Shown here piece by piece: positions 1 to 5,933 of a DNA stretch of 5,933 nt. Position 1 is the first letter of the stretch, and every line of letters begins with the position of its first letter. This DNA comes from Pseudomonadota bacterium (GTDB lineage Bacteria; BMS3Abin14). Where the stretch lies: contig QIFJ01000241.1 of assembly GCA_003229755.1 (NCBI GenBank), positions 1 through 5,933 of the forward strand. Reading direction: 5' to 3'. Below the pieces are notes generated by a model, which ran no database searches, was not told where the DNA came from, and worked only from the letters and a program-made list of their open reading frames with translations. A program made the position numbers and the translations under genes.

Positions 1-1499
1 TGATGTGGGCTCCTGTGCCGGGAGCGACCAAATACAACATCTACCTCAACGGAAAGAAAATCGCTGCTGTTACAGCAATACAGCACATCGTCCCGGCTCC
101 TACTTTAGGGGGTGAGTTCAAATATCAGGTTAGCGCAGTGGACGCCTCAGGTGCAGAAAGCCCACCGTCCAGTGCCGGTGTCGTTAGAATAATTATGATC
201 GAACCACCGTCCAACCTGGTTGCCCGACCCGATGTGGATCGGGTTCCCATACGATGGAAAGCAGCCGAGGGCGCTGTCATATACGATGTCTTTCGTCGAA
301 AAAAGGGGGATTCAAATTGGAAGATGATCGCGTCGGTTACCGAGACGCGTTACGAGGACACGCAGGCCAACAAAGGTATTGACTACCAGTATGCGGTCAA
401 GTCCAAGGACTCCTCCGGCAAGTTCTCAGAATTTTCAGCTATCCTCGACATAGCCCTGTTGGTGCCGAAAGCTGCGGACAAGGTCAGGAAGAAGGTGGAA
501 TATAATCTTCAGATGCTTCCTGCCGAGCTGGACTACCGGGCGGAACTTGACCAGTACCCAACTGATGCGGCCCTGTGTGATAACAGGATGGCTCTTTCAG
601 CCTACAATCTTTACATCATAAAAGATGTTACTGAACCTGAGGCACTCTGGGAAACTGATCGGATCCTTCTCAACGACAAAAACTTCATGGGGCTGACGTG
701 GTCTGAGGATTGTGAGCTTATTTACGTGAACCACGCTCCCTCCGGCCAGCTCTGGGTGGTTGATCCCGATGGTGGGACGGAGGAGCTTCCCGGGTCAGTT
801 GTGGAAAAATATAACCTGCCAGCCCCGCCTGATGGTCCCAGAGGAGAAGAAGGAACCCTTTTCTATTTCAGTGTAAACACCAAGGGCAAGGTTGTGACGA
901 TTCAGAAGAAGGGACCAACCAGACCCAGCGATGTGGTATTGACCAGGGATGGTGACATCCTGGTGGGCGACCTGGACAACAACCGTCTTTTGCGCCTTGA
1001 CTCTGACGGCGAATTCATAGAGACGCTTTTCTGGGAGGACGAAGAGGTCAGCAACAACCCCAAGTGGGCCATCAGCAAGCCCATGTCCATAGTCCGGGAC
1101 TCCAAAGGGGATATCTTTTCAACTGCACTTAACCACATCCTGCATATGGATCTGGATAAAGAGGAAAAAACCCAGATAGGGGGGCCGGGAACCATCTTCG
1201 GTACATTCACATCAGTAAAGGGTCTGTTTATTGACAGTAAGGACAACCTCTATGCCACCGACGGAAGGGCCGGCAATATCCAGGTCTTCCAGAAACACGA
1301 GGGGTTCGGCTGGATACCTGTCTACGTGATCACCACCCCCGATAAAAAGGGCAACCTGGAGACTCTGACTCCTATGGCGGTTCTTGTAACAGATGATGAA
1401 AAGAATATGATCGTGGTGGAGTCCATGTCAAAGACATTAGCTTATTACAACCTCCAATGGGACAAGGCTGATCCAGTAAAACTGCCGGAGAGCAAGTAG
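1..1499 (+). CDS. Fibronectin type III / NHL-type beta-propeller secreted protein (5' partial)
   Basis: The reading frame enters at base 3 and stops at TAG 1497-1499, giving 498 visible codons. The true start lies upstream: the first visible residues (WAPVPGATKYNIYLNG) are the second strand region of a fibronectin III domain whose first strand is missing, so the ATG at base 3 is an internal Met. Domains in visible numbering: partial FN3 about 1-62; second FN3 about 67-150 (PPSNLVA, IRW, YDVFRR, YQYAVKSKD); a charged linker to about 190; then a beta-propeller to about 490. NHL-like blades start near residues 231, 308 (PSDVVLTRDGDILVGDLDNN), 360 (PMSIVRDSKGDIF), 405 (VKGLFIDSKDNLYATD) and 457 (PMAVLVTDD). 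NHL propellers and FN3 domains bind proteins or glycans and are common in exported proteins; no enzyme residues are recognisable. No signal peptide can be seen because the N-terminus is absent. A 203-nt gap separates it from the cytochrome, with no clear terminator, so co-transcription is possible. A surface or periplasmic partner role is inferred. The domain calls are firm; the function is not known. Confidence 0.88.
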   Translation, partial: MWAPVPGATKYNIYLNGKKIAAVTAIQHIVPAPTLGGEFKYQVSAVDASGAESPPSSAGVVRIIMIEPPSNLVARPDVDRVPIRWKAAEGAVIYDVFRRKKGDSNWKMIASVTETRYEDTQANKGIDYQYAVKSKDSSGKFSEFSAILDIALLVPKAADKVRKKVEYNLQMLPAELDYRAELDQYPTDAALCDNRMALSAYNLYIIKDVTEPEALWETDRILLNDKNFMGLTWSEDCELIYVNHAPSGQLWVVDPDGGTEELPGSVVEKYNLPAPPDGPRGEEGTLFYFSVNTKGKVVTIQKKGPTRPSDVVLTRDGDILVGDLDNNRLLRLDSDGEFIETLFWEDEEVSNNPKWAISKPMSIVRDSKGDIFSTALNHILHMDLDKEEKTQIGGPGTIFGTFTSVKGLFIDSKDNLYATDGRAGNIQVFQKHEGFGWIPVYVITTPDKKGNLETLTPMAVLVTDDEKNMIVVESMSKTLAYYNLQWDKADPVKLPESK

Positions 1500-1605
1500 T
1501 TATATAAATTCTGATGAGGAATTATTTTATCCAGGTCAGGTTAAGAGTTAATCAAAGAATACGAAAGGGAAGGGAGGTGTACATACCATTTGATAGCCCG
1601 GAATT

Positions 1606-1656
1606 CCAGGACTCCTTGTAAAGTCTGGAACTGCCTGTGACTAACAGGCAAGCCAG
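1606..1656 (+). promoter_or_regulatory. Structured 5' leader of the cytochrome gene with two mutually exclusive hairpins
   Basis: The 203-nt stretch 1500-1702 holds no gene. Its clearest structure is a perfect 7-bp stem TGCCTGT (1632-1638) / ACAGGCA (1644-1650) with loop GACTA, extended outward by CTGG (1625-1628) / CCAG (1653-1656) across a small internal loop. The same CTGG, with AGT before it, can instead pair with an upstream CCAG (1606-1609) and ACT (1611-1613) around a one-base bulge. The two folds exclude each other, as in an attenuator or RNA switch. No T-run follows, so it is not an ordinary terminator. It could equally be chance or an mRNA-stabilising structure. No sigma-70 or sigma-54 promoter could be assigned with confidence in this gap. 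Confidence 0.35.
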
Positions 1657-1689
1657 GAGTATTGTTAACTGATATTTGAGCCTTCCATT

Positions 1690-1695
1690 AAGGAG
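1690..1695 (+). promoter_or_regulatory. Shine-Dalgarno site fixing the cytochrome start
   Basis: AAGGAG ends 7 nt before the ATG at 1703. This favours that ATG over the in-frame TTG at 1676, which would place nine residues, three of them basic, ahead of the signal peptide. Confidence 0.85.
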
Positions 1696-1702
1696 AAAAG
1701 CA

Positions 1703-4000
1703 ATGAAGAAACTCACTATAACACTTCTTGCTGCAGCCTTCGTGGTGATGATGGCAGCAGGAGCAATGGCGGCGCTGACCGACGGTAACCACAACGTCGT
1801 GGCCCACGATGGGCTTTCAGGCGCCCTCGCCCAGCAGGGCGCATGCTCCTTCTGCCACGTCCCCCACGGCGCGGCAGGGGCGGGCCTCTTTCCCAGCGGC
1901 CTGGGAGCTGTTACAGGTGGCGGATCAGCCTGGGAAGCTGATCCTGTGGCAGTATTATGCTGGGATTGCCATGGCTCTGCTACTTATGGGGGCGCACAGC
2001 AGATCGTTCCCTTCCAGAGGGTTGTTGACGGTGCACATGGACGAGATGCTGATCAATTGATCACCACCACCGGGTGGGGAGACATCACCGGTGGCGATCC
2101 TGATGCGGCATTAGGTGGTGGTAATATTTTCGGATATAATACCACTACAAACCAGATCGGGTGCCAGAGCTGTCACAACCCCCACGATAACGCCACAAGG
2201 CCTTTCATGAGGGATAACGCTATTAAGGAGACTGTAGTCGAAGGTGATCTGCTCACACTGTGTAACGACTGCCACATCAACAGGGCCGACGTTAACACGC
2301 AGGACCAGGGAAGTGCACCCACCAGGCAGAATCATCCCGCTGACAGTGCCAACACACTTCTCGCCGATGTTGCCGGTAACTCCAACCTCTATGAGTACGG
2401 AGGAGGATTAGGAGTCTTCAGCAACCGCTTCAACAGCACATATCCCAGCCTGGCGGTTCAGATCACCTCCATTACTGCCGGTAACGATACAGATCACTGG
2501 AATGCGGGCGGTAAGTTCGTAGCCGGTTCCTCAGGCGCTATAAACTGCGGCACGTGCCATATGGTCCACTCCAACGAGCTGGACGAGGCATCCTACGCGG
2601 TGGGCGACGGCCTGGGATCGGTCAGCGTGGCTGCAGTGCCCGCGGGATGGGCATATAACTCCCTGCTGGTACTGGACAACACACCCGCGGTTGGTTCCAT
2701 AGCCGGTATCTGCGCAGGTTGTCACGACATTACCACTGAACCGGCCGCTGGTCCCGGTGCTCTGGCTAGTTACTCCCATCCATATCAGTCACAGGAGCCC
2801 TGGGGCATCAGCATCGATAGTGGAGTTGTTGCAACCTACGGCGCCAAGTTCCCCGGAGCTTTCGGTACGGACGCCACCCTCGTCTGCCAGTCCTGCCATG
2901 ACATGCATTTTGCCAGGCTGAGCGAGCAGGCTGTGCCGGCTGATGAGTACGCCCTCCAGAGAGTATACTGTGAGGACTGTCACGATGCGTCCAGCACCAA
3001 GCCCGACCATCACCCATCCGGTATTGATGTAACTTATGGGACTGAATTGCGAGACGACGGGGCCAATACTCCACCCTTGATCGGGACCGGTATTACCTGG
3101 GACGCCGTAACGAGGGACGATACTCAGCTCGGGGCAACTTCCAATTGGGCTGCCAGCGGCACGGCCTATCGCTTCGGACCTTCTGCTGCTGACGGCGTAA
3201 TGAGCTGTTCCACGTGCCACTACAGCACCGCTCATAATAACGTGAATCCCTTCCCCGGCGTAGTCGGGGAGATCGCCGAGGCCACGATGTGTATAGATTG
3301 TCACGGCCTGAACCCATCGCAGTACGTGGATGCGGCAAGGCAGACCGACCGTGACGGAGACACCTACAACGAGACAGGGACACACTTCCTCGGCACGGTT
3401 ACCAACACTGCCTGGCAGTGGGGTAACAATACTACTAAAGACTCAGTAACGCCTGTAGCGGGTGCTGCTCCAGTAGCCTACGGCCAGGACGGTGGTACCG
3501 ACGCGGAGCTCATTTGCACCTCCTGTCACCTCCTCCTGACGGACACCTATCCTGTACAGACTGCCGACAACGGCGTGGGTGACACCGACAACGAGGCCAC
3601 CACGCTGGATGCTGTAGGCCTGTTGCTTACGCCTTCCGGTAACCTGACAACAGATGGTGCGGCTGCCAATGATTCCCTGTGCTCCGCTTGTCACGGCTCA
3701 GCTCCCGGCATCGGTACGACACATCCGGTTCAGCCGACGTACACCACAGATGTTTCAGCAGAGATCTGGGGTAATGCTTCGGCGCTGGACAACGGTGTTA
3801 CGGTTGTTGGAGACAACACTGGCGGTGGCGCAACCGGCAAGGGGATCAACTGTGAGTCCTGCCACAGGGCCCACAACGCTGCGATGGCCTGGAACACCAC
3901 TTACACCACAAACCACTACATCCTCGAACAGGCTGCTCGCGTAGACTTATCGACCTATATAAACGAGCAGGTCCTGTGCAACGCGTGCCACACAAAATAG
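1703..4000 (+). CDS. Secreted tetradecahaem cytochrome c (14 CXXCH, seven two-haem modules)
   Basis: A 765-residue exported multihaem cytochrome, probably an electron carrier in the periplasm, outer membrane or outside the cell. The N-terminus is a classic Sec signal peptide (MKK, hydrophobic core, AMA before a likely cut at 23/24); there is no lipobox and no later membrane segment. Haem-binding CXXCH motifs start at residues 48, 86, 154, 187, 282, 337, 395, 423, 502, 530, 605, 660, 717 and 759. They alternate: odd sites are mostly Cx[ST]CH followed by xxH (H55, H161, H289, H402, H724), while even sites are mostly CxDCH or CxACH, several followed by an HP (H211, H359, H437, H674). This indicates seven duplicated two-haem units of the doubled-CXXCH / cytochrome c3-like type. 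Seventeen histidines lie outside the motifs, enough for bis-His ligation of all 14 haems. There is no CXXCK or other sign of a catalytic haem. The mature chain is acidic and very poor in lysine (about 7). The protein ends two residues after the last haem motif. It is flanked by propeller and prolyl-isomerase genes. Relation to filament cytochromes such as OmcS, OmcE or OmcZ is possible but unproven, so no symbol is given. Confidence 0.96.
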   Translation: MKKLTITLLAAAFVVMMAAGAMAALTDGNHNVVAHDGLSGALAQQGACSFCHVPHGAAGAGLFPSGLGAVTGGGSAWEADPVAVLCWDCHGSATYGGAQQIVPFQRVVDGAHGRDADQLITTTGWGDITGGDPDAALGGGNIFGYNTTTNQIGCQSCHNPHDNATRPFMRDNAIKETVVEGDLLTLCNDCHINRADVNTQDQGSAPTRQNHPADSANTLLADVAGNSNLYEYGGGLGVFSNRFNSTYPSLAVQITSITAGNDTDHWNAGGKFVAGSSGAINCGTCHMVHSNELDEASYAVGDGLGSVSVAAVPAGWAYNSLLVLDNTPAVGSIAGICAGCHDITTEPAAGPGALASYSHPYQSQEPWGISIDSGVVATYGAKFPGAFGTDATLVCQSCHDMHFARLSEQAVPADEYALQRVYCEDCHDASSTKPDHHPSGIDVTYGTELRDDGANTPPLIGTGITWDAVTRDDTQLGATSNWAASGTAYRFGPSAADGVMSCSTCHYSTAHNNVNPFPGVVGEIAEATMCIDCHGLNPSQYVDAARQTDRDGDTYNETGTHFLGTVTNTAWQWGNNTTKDSVTPVAGAAPVAYGQDGGTDAELICTSCHLLLTDTYPVQTADNGVGDTDNEATTLDAVGLLLTPSGNLTTDGAAANDSLCSACHGSAPGIGTTHPVQPTYTTDVSAEIWGNASALDNGVTVVGDNTGGGATGKGINCESCHRAHNAAMAWNTTYTTNHYILEQAARVDLSTYINEQVLCNACHTK

Positions 4001-4055
4001 CTCTGTTGCCTATAAAAAAGCTATGCTATCACTGTTACATGAACCACAATACGGC

Positions 4056-4080
4056 GGGGGGGGCTGGGTGAGCCCCCCCC
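4056..4080 (+). terminator. Perfect G8CT/AGC8 hairpin after the cytochrome gene
   Basis: A perfect 10-bp inverted repeat, GGGGGGGGCT (4056-4065) and AGCCCCCCCC (4071-4080), encloses the loop GGGTG. It starts 56 nt after the cytochrome stop. Nine of the ten pairs are G-C, so the RNA hairpin would be very stable. The bases that follow (ATTGATAT) are not a U-tract, so a strict intrinsic-terminator match fails. It may still act as a partial terminator, or as a 3' barrier to exonucleases that keeps cytochrome mRNA abundant relative to the downstream isomerase. The hairpin is certain as sequence; the role is inferred. Confidence 0.55.
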
Positions 4081-4138
4081 ATTGATATCACTGGAGAAGC
4101 AGCGGTCAAACGCTGGCAGAAGATGTATCTGAACGATC

Positions 4139-4176
4139 GGGGTGTTGATGACACCATCTTCACCCCCTTTATTTTG
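4139..4176 (+). terminator. Second hairpin with T-rich tail before the isomerase gene
   Basis: GGGGTG (4139-4144) can pair with CACCCC (4161-4166) around a 16-nt loop, followed by CTTTATTTTG, which is T-rich. Inside this region GGTGT (4141-4145) / ACACC (4151-4155) forms an alternative 5-bp hairpin. The larger fold is a moderate candidate for an intrinsic terminator of the cytochrome transcript. A third weak hairpin, CAGCG (4100-4104) / CGCTG (4111-4115), lies between it and the G8/C8 stem. The rest of the 220-nt gap (4001-4220) holds no gene and no confident promoter. Confidence 0.35.
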
Positions 4177-4207
4177 TGCAGATAACGAGTACTATTATCC
4201 TAACTTT

Positions 4208-4212
4208 GGAGG
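4208..4212 (+). promoter_or_regulatory. Shine-Dalgarno site of the isomerase lipoprotein
   Basis: GGAGG lies 8 nt before ATG 4221. The in-frame ATG at 4230 (Met 4) would be 17 nt away, so 4221 is preferred. Confidence 0.8.
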
Positions 4213-4220
4213 ATCCATCA

Positions 4221-5933
4221 ATGTCCAGGATGCGGAATTCCTTAAAAGCCGTTTTGTTTGCAACCTCAATCACCGTCCTCCTGGTAACCATAGTGTCCTG
4301 TGAAAAACCGGTACTTCAGGTAGAAAAGCCTTTAACGGGTGACGATCTCGATATCACGATAGCGGAGCTTTCCAAGGCACTGCCGGGAGAAGCGGTCCTC
4401 CGGACCGGGAAGGCTCAAATCACCAAGCAAGAGCTTCGCGACGCTTTCATGGACCTCTTTGCTAAACCCACTACCGAGGACACCTACGAAAAGGTAGCAA
4501 AGTCCGTCCTCAGTATGGCCATGTCCCGCAACTACCTCTACCTGGAAGCTGTTGAGAGGAAACTGGATGTTGATCCCGACATATGGTTCAAGTGGGAGAT
4601 TCTTTCTAACTTCTGGTTGGGGGATTTTTTCATGGAGAGGAAGTTCAGGGAGATCAAGGTGGAAAAAGAGGTCCTGGATGCCTTCTCTCCTCCCAATGCC
4701 CATGCTTTTAAGCTTCACCAGATAACTGTCCAGAGCCTGGCTGCCGCCCAGGACCTTAAGAATCGCGTGGCAGATGGTCAGGACTTTGCGGAACTGGCCG
4801 GAAAGTACAGTATCGACCCCGCAGCACCAAATGGTGGTGTTTTAAAAAACATCCAGGTTATGGGAATGGGAAATCTGTATGGAGATGAGATCCTGAAGCG
4901 TATGGTGGATGTGGAGGAAGGTGAACTTTCAGCAATTCTTGCCACACCCATGGGCTATACGGTTTTCAGGGTTGTAGAGAAACGCCCGCTCAACGAAAAG
5001 GAACTCACCGCCATCCGCAGAAGAAAGGAGGCGGAATTAAGGATTGGGTTGATGGAATCGTACCTTGTCCAGGTTAGAGAGAAGTTCCCGCTGAAGATCA
5101 TGGATGAAAACCTCGAACAGGCCTTTAATAACGGTACGAAAGATATAATTGTAGCAGGTGTAGGGGAATTCGACATCACGCTGAACTTTCTTTCCGGCTA
5201 CACCACGTATCTCATGGCATCCGTTGATCGACCCGGGGACAGGGATCATGATGCATGGAAACGAGTGCTTTTTAAGATGCAAACCGGCCTTGCCCTTTCT
5301 CAGGAGGCAGTGGCCCAGGGCATGAAGGATAATGATGATGTTAAAGAGAACATGGAGAGGGTGCGTAAATACTCCCTGGCAAGCACCCTTCTGGCCAGGC
5401 TATCGGAGGGCAGGGAGCCCACGGATAAGGAACTTTACAGATTCTACCTCGAATCCGCAGGCCAGAGTGGAGCCGGTGGAGCCTATAGTATAGAGGGGAT
5501 AACAGGGCTGGACGAAGATATGGCAGAAAAAATTTCAGATCTTCTGTCTTCGGGAAGGTCTATTCAGAATATAATCAATAATATCTCACTGCCAGGGAGA
5601 GCTGAACAGATTGCCGGGACTTTCTCTGATGCTGACTTCGATGAAGAGACCCTTATTGCGATCGAAAAGACACCTGCCGGTGAAGTGACACGCCCCGTTT
5701 CACAAGAAAGTTCTGTGAGTGTTTACAGAGTTTTAGCAAAATCCAGAGGTGAACTACCTCCATTCAACGAGGCATATGAATCACTCAAGGAAAGGTACAG
5801 GCAGGAACGTGTTCAGAATGCCAGGGACGGGGTAATTATTGCGATGAACAAGAAATATCCACCTGAATACCTGGTTCCCAGAGAGGCGGTAGATAAGCTT
5901 ATTGGCCAGTGGCTCGACATGCAGAAGGCTTTA
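4221..5933 (+). CDS. Lipoprotein with two SurA/parvulin-type peptidyl-prolyl isomerase units (3' partial)
   Basis: The frame is open for 571 codons and runs off the window. The N-terminus is a lipoprotein signal: basic start, hydrophobic segment, and lipobox IVSC with the lipidated Cys at 27. Glu rather than Asp follows it, so outer-membrane sorting is plausible. Parvulins catalyse cis-trans isomerisation of prolyl bonds, and SurA-like members chaperone exported proteins. Unit 1: a SurA-N-like helical region from about residue 59 (TGKAQITKQEL), then a PpiC/parvulin domain at about 161-257 with the opening strand FKLHQITV (H166), GQDFAELAGKYSIDP, an NGG turn, and the closing strand GYTVFRVVEKRP. 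In that strand the usual GYH/GFH histidine is Thr 247. Unit 2 repeats the layout: GVGEFDIT at about 313-320, helices to 421, and an eroded parvulin fold at about 422-510 ending in GEVTRPV and VYRVL, without the first-strand His. Each unit ends in a charged helix and a similar tail (KFPLKIMDENLEQAF; KYPPEYLVPREAVDKLI). Its place after a cytochrome gene suggests help in export or folding of that protein (inference). The stop is probably not far beyond the window. Confidence 0.88.
   Translation, partial: MSRMRNSLKAVLFATSITVLLVTIVSCEKPVLQVEKPLTGDDLDITIAELSKALPGEAVLRTGKAQITKQELRDAFMDLFAKPTTEDTYEKVAKSVLSMAMSRNYLYLEAVERKLDVDPDIWFKWEILSNFWLGDFFMERKFREIKVEKEVLDAFSPPNAHAFKLHQITVQSLAAAQDLKNRVADGQDFAELAGKYSIDPAAPNGGVLKNIQVMGMGNLYGDEILKRMVDVEEGELSAILATPMGYTVFRVVEKRPLNEKELTAIRRRKEAELRIGLMESYLVQVREKFPLKIMDENLEQAFNNGTKDIIVAGVGEFDITLNFLSGYTTYLMASVDRPGDRDHDAWKRVLFKMQTGLALSQEAVAQGMKDNDDVKENMERVRKYSLASTLLARLSEGREPTDKELYRFYLESAGQSGAGGAYSIEGITGLDEDMAEKISDLLSSGRSIQNIINNISLPGRAEQIAGTFSDADFDEETLIAIEKTPAGEVTRPVSQESSVSVYRVLAKSRGELPPFNEAYESLKERYRQERVQNARDGVIIAMNKKYPPEYLVPREAVDKLIGQWLDMQKAL

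Noticed and set aside
902..1246. 114-residue - strand frame inside the propeller gene.
   Set aside because: Antisense to clear NHL repeats and Ser/Arg-rich as expected for a shadow.
1577..1621. Tiny GTG-started ORF (14 codons) after a purine-rich AAGGGAGG in the leader.
   Set aside because: The GTG overlaps the end of the would-be Shine-Dalgarno, leaving no spacer, and the peptide has no recognisable feature.
1676..1702. In-frame TTG start that would add nine residues to the cytochrome.
   Set aside because: It has no Shine-Dalgarno at proper spacing. The ATG at 1703 has AAGGAG 7 nt upstream and begins a textbook signal peptide.
1500..1702. Possible cyclic-dinucleotide (GEMM) riboswitch before the cytochrome.
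   Set aside because: The conserved GEMM core segments (GGGACGCAAAGCC-like and tetraloop receptor) are not present.
1809..2060. + strand open frames of 83 and 96 residues overlapping the cytochrome (also 3654-3944).
   Set aside because: Out-of-frame shadows within a coding region, with no motif or signal peptide.
2789..3385. 198-residue open frame on the - strand inside the cytochrome gene, and other antisense frames across it.
   Set aside because: They are antisense shadows of a high-GC, haem-motif-rich gene. They show no domain pattern and no ribosome-binding site of note, and the + frame is beyond doubt.
4174..4198. Promoter-like TTGTGC and TATTAT before the isomerase.
   Set aside because: The spacing is 13 nt, too short for a sigma-70 promoter, and no better -35 is found at 16-18 nt.
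4332..4718. 128-residue - strand frame inside the isomerase gene, and two further ones at 4955-5282.
   Set aside because: Opposite to an uninterrupted frame with lipobox and parvulin motifs; no independent evidence.

Overview
The window carries three genes on the + strand and no convincing gene on the - strand. The outer two run off the ends: the C-terminal part of a secreted fibronectin-III/NHL beta-propeller protein (to 1499), a complete 14-haem secreted cytochrome c (1703-4000), and the first 571 codons of a lipoprotein with two SurA/parvulin-like prolyl-isomerase units (4221 to the end). No tRNA, rRNA, CRISPR array, transposase or other mobile element was seen.

Organism: GC content is moderately high. 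A many-haem secreted cytochrome beside export-folding and beta-propeller proteins suggests an anaerobically respiring Gram-negative bacterium (Desulfobacterota/Desulfuromonadales-like, or another metal-reducing or syntrophic lineage). This is inferred from gene content only; no taxonomic marker is present.

Layout: (1) 1-1499, partial propeller protein. (2) 1500-1702, a 203-nt leader with no gene, a 7-bp perfect hairpin and a competing upstream pairing, and a clear Shine-Dalgarno for the cytochrome. (3) 1703-4000, cytochrome with a Sec signal peptide and seven tandem two-haem modules. (4) 4001-4220, a 220-nt gap with a striking 10-bp perfect G8CT/AGC8 hairpin, a second hairpin with a T-rich tail, and the Shine-Dalgarno of the isomerase. 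(5) 4221-5933, the isomerase lipoprotein.

Working together (inference): the cytochrome has only CXXCH sites, enough extra histidines for bis-His ligation of every haem, and no haem site that looks catalytic. It is best read as an electron conduit in the outer periplasm or outside the cell. The lipoprotein isomerase is placed to help fold or escort an exported, haem-loaded protein, and the propeller protein may be a surface partner. The last haem of the cytochrome has no histidine after it, while two unassigned histidines lie before the first haem. That is compatible with head-to-tail assembly between subunits, as in cytochrome filaments, and is the most interesting testable idea here.
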